Shown here: one piece after another, positions 25,820-35,252 of the stretch
Layout: every line of letters starts with the position of its first letter
Numbering within the stretch: position 1 is the stretch's first letter
Made by a program: the position numbers and the translations under genes
Notes under the pieces: generated by a model
Databases searched by the model: none
What the model was told of the DNA's origin: nothing
What the model saw: the letters and a program-made list of their open reading frames with translations, nothing else
From: an uncultured Christensenella sp.
GTDB taxonomy: Bacteria > Bacillota > Clostridia > Christensenellales > Borkfalkiaceae
Length of the DNA stretch: 45,767 bases
Assembly (NCBI GenBank): GCA_910586365.1
Contig: CAJUGP010000015.1
Location: 1-45,767 of the forward strand
Reading direction: 5' to 3'

Positions 25820-26818
25820 TTTTAACCACTCCGTAAACGCTTTGAAGGCGGAAGGGAGCGCGTACTGCCGTTCGATTTCTTCCGCGCCCGCCCACTCGAA
25901 TTGCTTAAATTTTTTGCGCGCGGCAATTTCGTAGCCCGTCATATGCCATTCGATATGCGAAAAGACGTGCTTTGCCTTTTTCCGCTTTTTGACTTGTCCG
26001 AATTCCCCTTCGCCGCAGTCCATGCCGTACATGGGGAACTGCCACAAGCCTGCAAGCAATCCCTTTTCCGCGCGTTTGACGAGGGCGTATTCGCCGTCGA
26101 ATTCCAAAACAAGCACCTTGTATTGCTCGATACGGCGTTCTTTTTTGGGACTGCGAACGGGATACAAAAGCTCTTCTCCTTGTACATGGGCGCGGCAGAA
26201 CGCTCGCCACGGGCAAAGATCGCACAGCGGCGCGCCGTTCGGCACGCACACGATCGCCCCAAGCTCCATGAGCGCCTGACAAAACTGCGACGCCTGCGGG
26301 GGATAAACTTCTTTCAGCGCCTGCGCGAACCGCGTGCGAACCGCTTTGTCGTCGATCTTGCCGCCGTCGGCAAACAGCCGCGTTAGTATCCTCAATACGT
26401 TTCCATCGACGGCGGGATACGGCAGCCCCAACGCGATCGACGAAAGCGAACCCGCCGTGTACTCCCCCACCCCTTTGAGCGCGCAAACCTCTTCATACGA
26501 TTTCGGCACGCCGTTTTCGCAAATCTGATTTGCTGCGCGCTGCAAATTGCGGGCGCGGTTGTAATACCCCAGCCCCTGCCATGCCTTTAACACCTCTTCT
26601 TCCGAGGATTGCGCAAGAGAACACGCCGTGGGGAAACGCTCCAAAAAGCGCACGTAATATTCGCGCACCGCCTCGACGCGCGTCTGCTGCAACATGATCT
26701 CGGAAACGAGAATTTTATAAAAATCGGTTTCGCCGCGCCAGGGCATTTCCCGCTTGTTTTCTTCGTACCATTGAAGAAGGGGCGCAACCGCGCGCCCCAG
26801 CAATTCGTTTTGTTCCAT
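25814..26818 (-). CDS. mutY: A/G-specific adenine glycosylase
   Basis: 334 residues. Glu 40 in SEIMLQQTRV and Asp 138 in PAVDGNV are the expected catalytic pair. A helix-hairpin-helix GVGEYTAG follows the family pattern. The 4Fe-4S ligands are Cys 191, 199, 202 and 208 (X7-X2-X5; one residue longer than the E. coli X6 spacing). A C-terminal NUDIX-like domain (about 230-334) is present and recognises 8-oxoG. It removes A paired with 8-oxoG. The ATG shares its A with the fhs stop (TAATG), so translation is coupled to fhs; no functional link is implied. Confidence 0.93.
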   Translation of the reverse strand: MEQNELLGRAVAPLLQWYEENKREMPWRGETDFYKILVSEIMLQQTRVEAVREYYVRFLERFPTACSLAQSSEEEVLKAWQGLGYYNRARNLQRAANQICENGVPKSYEEVCALKGVGEYTAGSLSSIALGLPYPAVDGNVLRILTRLFADGGKIDDKAVRTRFAQALKEVYPPQASQFCQALMELGAIVCVPNGAPLCDLCPWRAFCRAHVQGEELLYPVRSPKKERRIEQYKVLVLEFDGEYALVKRAEKGLLAGLWQFPMYGMDCGEGEFGQVKKRKKAKHVFSHIEWHMTGYEIAARKKFKQFEWAGAEEIERQYALPSAFKAFTEWLKN

Positions 26819-28476
26819 TAAAACAATCCCGTGATTTTTCCGTTTTCGTCCACGTCGATTTTTTCCGCCGCAGGCACTTTGGGAAGTCCCGGCATGGTTA
26901 AGATATTACCCGTAAGCGCAATCAAAAATCCCGCGCCTGCCGAAACCTTCGCCGCGCGCACGGTAACGGTAAAATCTTCGGGCGCGCCCAACTTCGTCAT
27001 GTCGTCGGAAAAAGAATACTGCGTTTTCGCCATACAGACGGGGATCTTTCCGAACCCGAGCGCCTCGAGCCGCGCGATCTGCTGCTCCGCCTCTTGCGTG
27101 TAACAGACGTCTTTTCCGCCGTATACCTTCGTAACGATCGCTTTGATTTTTTCCTTTACGGGTAGCGTTTCGTCGTAACAAAACCGAAATTCGCTCTTCG
27201 TTTCGCAAAGACGCACCACCTCTTCCGCCAGCTCGACGCCGCCCGCGCCTCCTTCCGCCCACACGGTGGAAAGCTTCACGTTCACGCCGAGCGCTTTGCA
27301 TTTTTCAATGACAAGCTCGATTTCCCGATCGGTATCGGTGGGGAAACGGTTGACGGCGACCACGACGGGCAGTCCGTAAACCTCTTTCATGTTGGAAACG
27401 TGACGCAAAAGATTGGGCAGACCTTTTTCGAGCGCGCTTAAATCTTCCGCGCCGAGCTGCGTTCTATCGAGTCCGCCGTGCATTTTCAGCGCGCGCACGG
27501 TTGCGACGACAACGCACGCCGACGGCGTTAACTCCGCCTTGCGGCACTTAATATCGAGGAATTTTTCCGCGCCCAAATCTGCGCCGAAGCCCGCTTCGGT
27601 CACGACGTAATCGCCTAACTTCAACGCCGTTTTCGTGGCGACGACCGAGTTGCACCCGTGCGCGATGTTGGCGAACGGTCCGCCGTGCACAAGCGCGGGC
27701 GTGCCTTCGAGCGTCTGCACAAGGTTGGGCTTTAAGGCGTCTTTCAAAAGCGCGCACATCGCGCCCGCCGCCTTCAAATCGCCCGCCGTAACGGGCTTAT
27801 CTTCATAAGTATAGCCGACGACGATACGCGCAAGCCGTTCTTTTAAGTCGGTAAGCGAGGTCGCCAAACACAAAATCGCCATGACTTCGCTCGCCACGGT
27901 AATATCGTAGCCGTCTTTGCGCGGCACGCCGTTCTTGCCGCCGCCCAAGCCGTCTTCCACGTTGCGCAGCTGCCTGTCGTTCATGTCCACGCACCGCCGC
28001 CAGGTAATGCGCGCAGGATCGACATTCAGCTCGTTGCCTTGAAAAATATGATTGTCGAGCATGGCGGCAAGCAGATTGTTCGCCGCGCCGATCGCGTGAA
28101 AGTCGCCCGTGAAATGCAAGTTGATGTCTTCCATGGGCACGACCTGCGCATAGCCGCCGCCCGCCGCGCCGCCTTTGATGCCGAATACGGGACCGAGCGA
28201 CGGTTCGCGGAGCGCCACCACGACCTTTTTGCCCTTACGGGCGAGCGCGTCGGCAAGCCCGATCGTCGTCGTGGTCTTGCCCTCGCCCGCGCTCGTCGGC
28301 GTGATCGCGGTAACTAAAATCAATTTGCCGTCCTTCTTCTTCGCATTCATGACGGATAAATTTATTTTGGCTTTATATTTGCCGTACGGCTCGATCTCGT
28401 TCAAACCGAGTTTTGCGGCGATTTTTTCGATCGGCTGCATGACAGCACTCTGCGCGATTTCGATATCGGTTTTCAT
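26818..28476 (-). CDS. fhs: Formate-tetrahydrofolate ligase
   Basis: 552 residues, normal length. The P-loop TPTSAGEGKTTTTIGL lies near residue 60-75, with EPSLGPVFGIKGGAAGGGYAQV, LTGDFHAI-like HFTGDFHAIGAANNL, and a C-terminal MPGLPKVPAAEKID typical of the family. It makes 10-formyl-THF from formate, ATP and THF. It follows purL by 52 bp, and its product is the donor for PurN and PurH in the same operon. GGAG lies 9-13 bases before ATG 28476. Confidence 0.96.
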   Translation of the reverse strand: MKTDIEIAQSAVMQPIEKIAAKLGLNEIEPYGKYKAKINLSVMNAKKKDGKLILVTAITPTSAGEGKTTTTIGLADALARKGKKVVVALREPSLGPVFGIKGGAAGGGYAQVVPMEDINLHFTGDFHAIGAANNLLAAMLDNHIFQGNELNVDPARITWRRCVDMNDRQLRNVEDGLGGGKNGVPRKDGYDITVASEVMAILCLATSLTDLKERLARIVVGYTYEDKPVTAGDLKAAGAMCALLKDALKPNLVQTLEGTPALVHGGPFANIAHGCNSVVATKTALKLGDYVVTEAGFGADLGAEKFLDIKCRKAELTPSACVVVATVRALKMHGGLDRTQLGAEDLSALEKGLPNLLRHVSNMKEVYGLPVVVAVNRFPTDTDREIELVIEKCKALGVNVKLSTVWAEGGAGGVELAEEVVRLCETKSEFRFCYDETLPVKEKIKAIVTKVYGGKDVCYTQEAEQQIARLEALGFGKIPVCMAKTQYSFSDDMTKLGAPEDFTVTVRAAKVSAGAGFLIALTGNILTMPGLPKVPAAEKIDVDENGKITGLF

Positions 28477-28528
28477 TTCCGTTTTCTCCTTTTTTGACCG
28501 TATTGCATGAGCAAGAAAAACGCAGCGC

Positions 28529-31500
28529 TTACTTAAAATATTTTACGGCACTTTCAAACAGCTTCATATCGTAATTACCGGGCACGTTTTTATAGAGCGA
28601 GGCGGCTTTTCGTTCGGAATGCCCCATTTTGCCGAATACCCTGCCGTCGGGCGAGAGGATACCCTCGATCGCGTCGAAACTGCCGTTGGGGTTGAACTGC
28701 ACTTCCATGGAAGGATTGTTCTCGAAATCGACGTACTGCGTCATGATCTGTCCGTTTGCCGCAAGCTGCGCGATCAGCTCGTCGCTTGCGACGAACCGCC
28801 CTTCGCCGTGCGAAACGGGAACGGAGAACACGTCGCCCGCGTTCACGTAACTGAGCCAAGGCGATTTCACGGACGCAACGCGCACGCGCACGATCTTCGA
28901 TTGGTGCCGCCCGATCGCGTTATACGTGAGCGTGGGGCAGCTTGCATCGGTATCGATGATTTTGCCGTAAGGCACCAGCCCAAGCTTGATAAGCGCCTGA
29001 AAACCGTTGCAGATGCCGCCCATTAAGCCGTCGCGCTTTTCGAGCAATTCCGTTACCGCCTCTTTTACCGCCGCGCCGCGGAAGAACGCCGTGATAAACT
29101 TACCCGAACCGTCGGGTTCGTCGCCGCCCGAAAAACCGCCCGGGATAAACACGATCTGCGATTCTTTCAGCTTGGCGGCGAAACGCTCGGCGCTGCGCGC
29201 CACTTCTTCCTGCGTGCGGTTGCGCACGACGAAAATTTCGGGCTGCGCGCCCGCGTCGGCAAACGCCTTCGCCGTATCGTATTCGCAGTTCGTGCCGGGA
29301 AACACGGGAATGAGCACTTTGGGCGTGACCGGCGCGCCCGTAGAGAGCAACGTGCCGCGGTCGGAATACGTGTACTTTTTCGCCGTGCCTTCGGCGGGGA
29401 TATTGCAGGCGTAAACGCTTTCGAGCTTGCCTTCGTAAACACGGCAAAGTGTATCGAGCGAAACGCTTTCGCCCCCGCGCGATATTTGCTTTTCGGCAAT
29501 CGTTCTGCCCAAAACCGTGCCGATTTCCCCGTGCGTCAATTCGAGAATAAACGAGCCGTAGCTGTAAGCGAAGATCTCTTCGTTCGTAATCTTTTCGTCG
29601 TAGCGGAAGCCGATGCCGTTGCCCATGCACATTTTGAGCACCCCCTCGGCGACGCCGCCGTATACGGGCGTATATGCCGAAATCGCCGCGCCCGTGCGAA
29701 TAAGCCGCGTGACCGTTTCAAACACCGTTTTGAGCGAACGGGCTACGGGCAGACCGTTTTCGTCGTATTCGGGTTTCATGAGGACAACGGTATGCCCCGC
29801 CTCTTTGAATTCGGGGGAAACGGCTTCGCCCGCCGCGCCCGTGGTAACGGCGAAAGAAACGAGCGTGGGCGGAACGTCGATATGCTCGAACGTGCCGCTC
29901 ATGGAGTCCTTTCCGCCGATCGCCGCGACGCCCAAATCGGTTTGCGCCTTGAACGCGCCCAAAAGCGCCGCGAGCGGCTGCCCCCAACGGGCGGCGTCGC
30001 GCCCCGGCTTTAAGAAATATTCCTGAAAGGTAAGATACACGTCGCGGAATGCCGCGCCGCTTGCGATCAGTTTGGAAACGCTTTCGACGACGGCGAGATA
30101 CGCGCCGTGGTAAGGGCTTTTTTCGGTCACGTACGGATTGCCGCCCCATGCCATGTACGAAACGGTATCGGTATGTCCGCTCTCCGAGGAAATCAAATGC
30201 ACCATTGCCTGCGGCGGCGTTCTTTGGAATTTTCCGCCGAAGGGCATGAACACCGTGCCCGCGCCAATCGTACTGTCGAACCGTTCCGAAAGTCCGCGTT
30301 TGGAGCACACGTTCAAATCGCCCGCAAGCTCTTTATACCCCTGCGCGAAATCGGCGGCAACCTGTCTGCGATAATCCTGCACGGCGGCGGGCGCCACGTC
30401 GATATGCTTTTCCGCGCCGTTGGAATTCAAAAATTCGCGCGAAACGTTTACGATCGTTTCCCCGTTCCAACGCATGACAAGACGGGGGCTCTCGGTTACG
30501 GACGCGACCACGGTCGCTTCGAGATTTTCTTCTTCCGCAAGCGCGATAAACGTATCCACGTCCTGCGGCGCAACGACGACCGCCATGCGCTCCTGCGATT
30601 CGGAAATGGCAAGCTCGGTGCCGTCGAGTCCGTCGTATTTTTTGGGAACGGCGTTGAGGTCGATTTCCAGCCCGTCGGCAAGCTCGCCGATCGCCACCGA
30701 CACGCCGCCCGCGCCGAAATCGTTGCACCGTTTAATGAGCAGCGTCGCCTTTTCGTTGCGGAACAGACGCTGCAATTTGCGCTCTTCGGGCGCGTTGCCC
30801 TTTTGCACTTCGGCGCCGCAATGCGTGAGCGATTCGAGCGTGTGCGATTTCGACGAACCCGTCGCGCCGCCGCAGCCGTCTCTTCCCGTTCTGCCGCCGA
30901 GTAAAATGATTTTATCGCCCGCCGCAGGGACTTCCCTGCGCACGTTTTTCGCGGGCGCGGCGGCGATCACCGCGCCGATTTCAAGGCGCTTTGCCGTGTA
31001 ACCCTCGTGGTACAGCTCGTCCACCTGCCCCGTGGCAAGCCCGATCTGATTGCCGTATGAAGAATACCCAGCCGCCGCCGTCGTTACGATCTTGCGCTGC
31101 GGAAGCTTGCCCGCGAGCGTTTGAGAAACGGGAACGAGCGGATCGCCCGCGCCCGTCACGCGCATGGCGGCGTAAACGTAGCTCCTGCCCGAAAGCGGAT
31201 CGCGGATCGCGCCGCCGATACAGGTCGCCGCGCCGCCGAACGGTTCGATTTCCGTGGGGTGATTGTGCGTTTCGTTTTTGAAGAGCAGCAGCCAGTCCTC
31301 GTCTTTTCCGTCGATTTTTGCTTTGATCTTCACCGTGCAGGCGTTGATCTCTTCCGATTCGTCCAACTTCGCAAGCATGCCGCGTTTTTTCAACAGCTTG
31401 GCGGCGATCGTGCCGATATCCATTAAATTGATCGGCTTCGTGCGCCCGATCTCGCTGCGCGCCGCCAGATATTCGTTGTAGGCGTTTTGCAGCAGCTCGT

Positions 31501-32209
31501 CCTCGAACGATACCGAATCGATGGTCGTTAAAAACGTCGTATGGCGGCAGTGATCGGACCAATACGTATCGATCATGCGCACCTCGGTGAGCGTGGGGCA
31601 TCTGCCCTCGCCGCGGAAGTATGTTTGGCAGAACGCCGCGTCGTCCGCGTCCATGGCAAGCGCGTATTGCTTCACGAAATCGGCAAGACCTTTTTCGTCA
31701 AGATTGAGAAAGCCTTCGAGCGTTTTAACGCTTTCAGGTACGGGGTGCTCGATTTTCAGCGTTTCGGGTTTATGCAGCGCCGCCTCGCGGCTTTCCACGG
31801 GGTTGATAACGTAGCGTTTTATCGCCTCGATCTGCTCTTCGGTGAGCGCGCCGTAAAGCGCGTAGACCTTCGCCGTGCGGATCACGGGGCGGTTGCGCAT
31901 GGAAACAAGCTGAATGCACTGCGCGGCAGAGTCGGCGCGCTGGTCGAACTGCCCCGGAAGATATTCCACCGCGAACGCGCGCGCGCCCGCAAGATCGATC
32001 CCCTCGCCCGCCGTATCCATCTGCGGTTCGGAAAACACGGTATTCACGCACTGTTTGAAGAGTTCTTCTTCGATGTCTTCCGCATCGTAACGGTTGATAA
32101 TGCGGATTTTTTCCGCAGGTATGCCCAAAATTTCGCGCACGTCGGCAAGGAGCGCACGCGCTTCGTTATCGAACCCTGTTTTCTTTTCTACATAAACTCT
32201 GTATACCAT
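28529..32209 (-). CDS. purL: Phosphoribosylformylglycinamidine synthase, single-chain (PurL with glutaminase domain)
   Basis: 1226 residues. PurS-like N-terminal region, then two ATP/FGAR domains (SDHCRHTTFLTTIDSV, THNHPTEIEPFGGAATCIGGAIRDPLSGRSYVYA), and a C-terminal class I glutamine amidotransferase domain from about residue 980 (PVFPGTNCEYDTAKAF). Cys 1067 in GGICNGFQAL is the expected glutaminase nucleophile. This is the long one-protein form; no separate purQ or purS is present. It makes FGAM from FGAR. ATG 32209 has AGGAG upstream, just after the repeat block that separates it from purD. Confidence 0.95.
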   Translation of the reverse strand: MVYRVYVEKKTGFDNEARALLADVREILGIPAEKIRIINRYDAEDIEEELFKQCVNTVFSEPQMDTAGEGIDLAGARAFAVEYLPGQFDQRADSAAQCIQLVSMRNRPVIRTAKVYALYGALTEEQIEAIKRYVINPVESREAALHKPETLKIEHPVPESVKTLEGFLNLDEKGLADFVKQYALAMDADDAAFCQTYFRGEGRCPTLTEVRMIDTYWSDHCRHTTFLTTIDSVSFEDELLQNAYNEYLAARSEIGRTKPINLMDIGTIAAKLLKKRGMLAKLDESEEINACTVKIKAKIDGKDEDWLLLFKNETHNHPTEIEPFGGAATCIGGAIRDPLSGRSYVYAAMRVTGAGDPLVPVSQTLAGKLPQRKIVTTAAAGYSSYGNQIGLATGQVDELYHEGYTAKRLEIGAVIAAAPAKNVRREVPAAGDKIILLGGRTGRDGCGGATGSSKSHTLESLTHCGAEVQKGNAPEERKLQRLFRNEKATLLIKRCNDFGAGGVSVAIGELADGLEIDLNAVPKKYDGLDGTELAISESQERMAVVVAPQDVDTFIALAEEENLEATVVASVTESPRLVMRWNGETIVNVSREFLNSNGAEKHIDVAPAAVQDYRRQVAADFAQGYKELAGDLNVCSKRGLSERFDSTIGAGTVFMPFGGKFQRTPPQAMVHLISSESGHTDTVSYMAWGGNPYVTEKSPYHGAYLAVVESVSKLIASGAAFRDVYLTFQEYFLKPGRDAARWGQPLAALLGAFKAQTDLGVAAIGGKDSMSGTFEHIDVPPTLVSFAVTTGAAGEAVSPEFKEAGHTVVLMKPEYDENGLPVARSLKTVFETVTRLIRTGAAISAYTPVYGGVAEGVLKMCMGNGIGFRYDEKITNEEIFAYSYGSFILELTHGEIGTVLGRTIAEKQISRGGESVSLDTLCRVYEGKLESVYACNIPAEGTAKKYTYSDRGTLLSTGAPVTPKVLIPVFPGTNCEYDTAKAFADAGAQPEIFVVRNRTQEEVARSAERFAAKLKESQIVFIPGGFSGGDEPDGSGKFITAFFRGAAVKEAVTELLEKRDGLMGGICNGFQALIKLGLVPYGKIIDTDASCPTLTYNAIGRHQSKIVRVRVASVKSPWLSYVNAGDVFSVPVSHGEGRFVASDELIAQLAANGQIMTQYVDFENNPSMEVQFNPNGSFDAIEGILSPDGRVFGKMGHSERKAASLYKNVPGNYDMKLFESAVKYFK

Positions 32210-32214
32210 TTGTT

Positions 32215-32507
32215 TCTCCTGACGTTTTACAAAAGAATAATTTTGAGATTCTTCGGGCTGCGCCCTCTGAATGACAAGAAGCTGCGCCTTTGAACGACAT
32301 GCCGCCCCTTCTGAACGGCAGCCCTTTCCTACCGACGCGCCTTCTTGTCATTCCGACGCGTCACCCTGTCATTCCGAGCTTGTCGAGGAATCACCGCGCT
32401 GCCCTGTTATACTAAGCGCCGCTCTTTCCCACCGACGCGCCGCTCTTTCACACCGACGCGCCGCCCTTTCATACTAATGCGCCCCTTTTCATACCGACGC
32501 ATCACGT
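32215..32507. repeat. Degenerate repeat block and 21 bp tandem array upstream of purL
   Basis: This region has no credible gene. It holds decayed copies of the ATTCC element (for example 32346-32356 and 32368-32392) and a degenerate tandem array of about 21 bp units at 32409-32512. Unit boundaries are near 32409, 32430, 32451, 32472 and 32492, with consensus CACCGACGCGCCGCTCTTTC. The array runs into the first long-loop repeat. There is no conserved repeat with unique spacers, so it is not a CRISPR array. Confidence 0.8.
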
Positions 32508-32570
32508 TGTCATTCCGCCCCGCCTTAGGCGGCACGAGCGCACGGCGCGATGTAGCTTGCCGAGGAATCT
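32508..32570 (+). repeat. 63 bp long-loop repeat, copy 1
   Basis: It begins TGTCATTCCG and ends CGAGGAATCT. An inner CCGCC-TTA-GGCGG palindrome is present. It differs from copy 2 at one visible position (TTGCCGAGG versus TTGTCGAGG). Confidence 0.92.
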
Positions 32571-32624
32571 CTTACCGCAATCCTGCCACCCATGTCGCAG
32601 TCCCGCCAATCCGACGCGTCACCC

Positions 32625-32687
32625 TGTCATTCCGCCCCGCCTTAGGCGGCACGAGCGCACGGCGCGATGTAGCTTGTCGAGGAATCT
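32625..32687 (+). repeat. 63 bp long-loop repeat, copy 2, overlapping the purD stop codon
   Basis: Direct repeat of the copy at 32508. Its ATCT end joins A at 32688, so the minus-strand TAG stop of purD (32686-32688) is formed at the repeat edge. Confidence 0.92.
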
Positions 32688-33954
32688 ATTTTAATGCGGC
32701 AAGCGCTTTGGCGCCGATATCCCCGCGCATATAGGCATGTTCAAACGAAACGCCTTCGGCAAGCGAGTAAGCGTCGCGCACGGCGTCTTTCAGCGTATCG
32801 CGCGCCGCAACCGCACCGAGCACCCTTCCGCCCGCCGTAACGAGCGATCCGTTCTCGTCCTTCGCGCCCGCGATATAAAGATATTCGCCCGCGCCCGTAT
32901 GCGGCAAAGTAATGGGATAACCCGAATTGTACTTTTGCGGATAGCCGCCCGAGGCGACGACCACGCAGCACGCCGCGCCCTTTTTGAATTTGACCTGATC
33001 GGGCGAAAGCGTGCCGTCGTGCACGGCTTGCATGATTTCGAGCAAATCGCTTTCCAAAAGCGGCAGAACGACCTGCGTTTCGGGATCGCCGAAACGGCAA
33101 TTATATTCGATGACCTTCGGACCGTTCGGCGTGAGCATTAAACCGAAATACAAACAGCCTTGGAACGTGCGCCCCTCTTTGTTCATCGCCTCGACCGTGG
33201 GCAGGAAAATGCGTTCCATGCACTCTTTGGCAATCTTTTCGGTATAGTAAGGGTTGGGCGCAACCGTGCCCATGCCCCCCGTGTTTAAGCCCTTGTCGCC
33301 CGTGAGCGCGCGTTTATGATCCATCGACGACACCATGGGCACGACCGTTTTTCCGTCGGTAAACGAAAGAACCGAAACCTCGGGTCCCGTTAAAAACTCT
33401 TCGATCAAGATACTGTTTCCGCTTGCGCCGAACACTTTATCGCACATGATATCGCGCACAGCTTGTTCCGCCTCGGCAAAATTCTGCGCAATGATCACGC
33501 CTTTGCCGAGCGCAAGCCCGTCCGCCTTGATCACGGCGGGGAACGCGCTGTTTTTCAAATAGGCGATCGCCGTTTCCGCATCGGTAAACGTTTCGCTCGC
33601 CGCCGTGGGAATGCCGTATTTTTTCATGAGGTCTTTGGAGAACACCTTGCTCCCCTCGATGATCGCGGCGTTTTTCCTCGGACCGAAACAGGGAATGCCG
33701 ACATTTTCGAGTGCGTCGACCAAACCGAGCACGAGCGGATCGTCGGGCGTGACGACGGCAAAATCGACCCTGTGCGTTTTGACGAACGCCAAAACGCCGT
33801 CAAGATCGGTCGCCTTAATCGGATAACATTCGGCATCTTGCGCGATGCCGCCGTTGCCGGGCAGAGCGTAAACCGTTTCCACGCTCTGATTTTTTTTCAA
33901 CGCTTTGATCACGGCGTGTTCTCTTCCGCCGCCGCCGATAACAAGTATATTCAT
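32686..33954 (-). CDS. purD: Phosphoribosylamine-glycine ligase
   Basis: 422 residues. N-terminal ILVIGGGGREHAVIKAL, ATP-grasp core (KADGLALGKGVIIA, SMDHKRALTGDKGLNTGGMGTVAPNP) and VIEYNCRFGDPETQVVLPLL. It ligates glycine to PRA. ATG 33954 has AAGGGG upstream. The stop TAG sits at the end of a repeat element. A TATAAT-like stretch at 33991-33996 could allow internal initiation, but its -35 is poor. Confidence 0.95.
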   Translation of the reverse strand: MNILVIGGGGREHAVIKALKKNQSVETVYALPGNGGIAQDAECYPIKATDLDGVLAFVKTHRVDFAVVTPDDPLVLGLVDALENVGIPCFGPRKNAAIIEGSKVFSKDLMKKYGIPTAASETFTDAETAIAYLKNSAFPAVIKADGLALGKGVIIAQNFAEAEQAVRDIMCDKVFGASGNSILIEEFLTGPEVSVLSFTDGKTVVPMVSSMDHKRALTGDKGLNTGGMGTVAPNPYYTEKIAKECMERIFLPTVEAMNKEGRTFQGCLYFGLMLTPNGPKVIEYNCRFGDPETQVVLPLLESDLLEIMQAVHDGTLSPDQVKFKKGAACCVVVASGGYPQKYNSGYPITLPHTGAGEYLYIAGAKDENGSLVTAGGRVLGAVAARDTLKDAVRDAYSLAEGVSFEHAYMRGDIGAKALAALK

Positions 33955-34023
33955 GGATAACCCCTTTCCGTTCTTTCGCAATCTGTTCAAATTATAATTT
34001 TTCCGCTAAATTACCGCTCACGA

Positions 34024-34052
34024 AAATTTGTTTTGCGCGGCAAAAGAAATTT
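34024..34052 (-). other. Hairpin in the purH-purD gap
   Basis: TTTTGC-CGC-GCAAAA inner stem (34031-34045), a C:C mismatch, then AAATTT pairs with AAATTT. The T-rich stretch downstream is short, so it is more likely an mRNA structure than a terminator. Confidence 0.45.
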
Positions 34053-34059
34053 TGTGAAC

Positions 34060-35241
34060 TTAGTGGTGGAAAAGCCGCATACCCGTAAACGCCATGACCA
34101 TGTTGTGGTTGTCGCACGCTTCGATCACAAGATCGTCGCGCAGCGAACCGCCCGGCTGCGCCACGAACGAAACGCCGCTTGCCGCCGCCCGTTCGATATT
34201 GTCGGAAAACGGGAAAAACGCATCGCTGCCGAGCGAAACGCCCGTCACCGTTTTGAGATACGCTTTCTTTTCCTCTTTGGTGAAGGGTTCGGGACGCACC
34301 GCAAAATTCTTGCGCCAAACGTTCTCGCCCGTCACCTCTTCGTAATCGTCGGAAAGATACAAATCGATAATGTTGTTTTTTTCAGGTCTGCCCACGCCTT
34401 CCGCAAACTGCAGCGTAAGCACCTTCGCGTGCTGACGCAAGTGCCAAAGATCGGCTTTCTGCGCCGCTAACCGCGTGCAGTGAATGCGCGACTGCTGCCC
34501 CGCGCCCACGCCGATCGCCTGTCCGTCGGCGGCGAAACACACGGAATTGCTCTGCGTGTATTTGAGCGTAATGAGCGAGATGATAAGATCGAGCGCCTTG
34601 TCGTCGGGCAGGTTCTTATTTTTGGTCACGACGTTTTTAAGTAACCCTCGGTCGATCACGAAATCGTTGCGGCTCTGCTCGAACGTGATGCCGAACACCT
34701 GCTTTCTCTCGATCGCGTCCGGCTCGTAATCCCGATCGATTTTTACGATATTATATGCGCCCTTGCGCTTTGCTTTCAAAATTTCGAGCGCCTTGGGCGA
34801 ATACGCGGGAGCGATCACGCCGTCGGAAACCTCGCGCGAAATAATGCGCGCCGTCACCTCGTCGCACTCGTCGGAAAGAGCGATCCAATCGCCGAACGAA
34901 CTCATTCTGTCCGTTCCGCGCGCGCGCGCGTAAGCGCAGGCAAGCGGACTGTCGTCCAATCCTTCGATATCGTCCACAAAGCACGATTTTTTGAGCGCGG
35001 ACGAAAGCTTTTTCCCGATCGCCGCCGACGTGGGCGAAACGTGCTTGAAGCTCGTCGCCGCCACGCAGCCCGTGTTGGCTTTAATCTCGCGCACAAGCTG
35101 CCACGAGTTGAACGCGTCTAAAAAGTTGATATAACCGGGGCGGCCGTTTAAGATCTCCACGGGCAGTTCGCCGTTTTCCTTATAAATGCGTGCGGGATAT
35201 TGGTTGGGATTGCACCCGTATTTCAACGAAAATTCCTTCAT
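34060..35241 (-). CDS. purH: AICAR transformylase, stand-alone (PurH C-terminal domain only)
   Basis: 393 residues. It contains the AICAR formyltransferase signature SFKHVSPTSAAIG and the C-terminal SDAFFPFSDNIERAA and QPGGSLRDDLVIEACD. The N-terminal MGS-like IMP cyclohydrolase domain of normal bifunctional PurH is absent; the next gene upstream in transcription supplies it. ATG 35241 is preferred: GAGGTGG is upstream. An ATG at 35256 overlaps the purO stop and has no such site. It uses 10-formyl-THF, from fhs. Confidence 0.92.
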   Translation of the reverse strand: MKEFSLKYGCNPNQYPARIYKENGELPVEILNGRPGYINFLDAFNSWQLVREIKANTGCVAATSFKHVSPTSAAIGKKLSSALKKSCFVDDIEGLDDSPLACAYARARGTDRMSSFGDWIALSDECDEVTARIISREVSDGVIAPAYSPKALEILKAKRKGAYNIVKIDRDYEPDAIERKQVFGITFEQSRNDFVIDRGLLKNVVTKNKNLPDDKALDLIISLITLKYTQSNSVCFAADGQAIGVGAGQQSRIHCTRLAAQKADLWHLRQHAKVLTLQFAEGVGRPEKNNIIDLYLSDDYEEVTGENVWRKNFAVRPEPFTKEEKKAYLKTVTGVSLGSDAFFPFSDNIERAAASGVSFVAQPGGSLRDDLVIEACDNHNMVMAFTGMRLFHH

Positions 35242-35252
35242 AAGTCCACCTC

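Noticed and set aside
32409..32512. Tandem array considered as CRISPR
   Set aside because: The 21 bp period is degenerate throughout with no constant repeat plus unique spacer pattern, and no cas genes are present.
33955..34023. Independent purD promoter (TATAAT at 33991-33996)
   Set aside because: No acceptable -35 at 16-18 nt; kept only as a remark.
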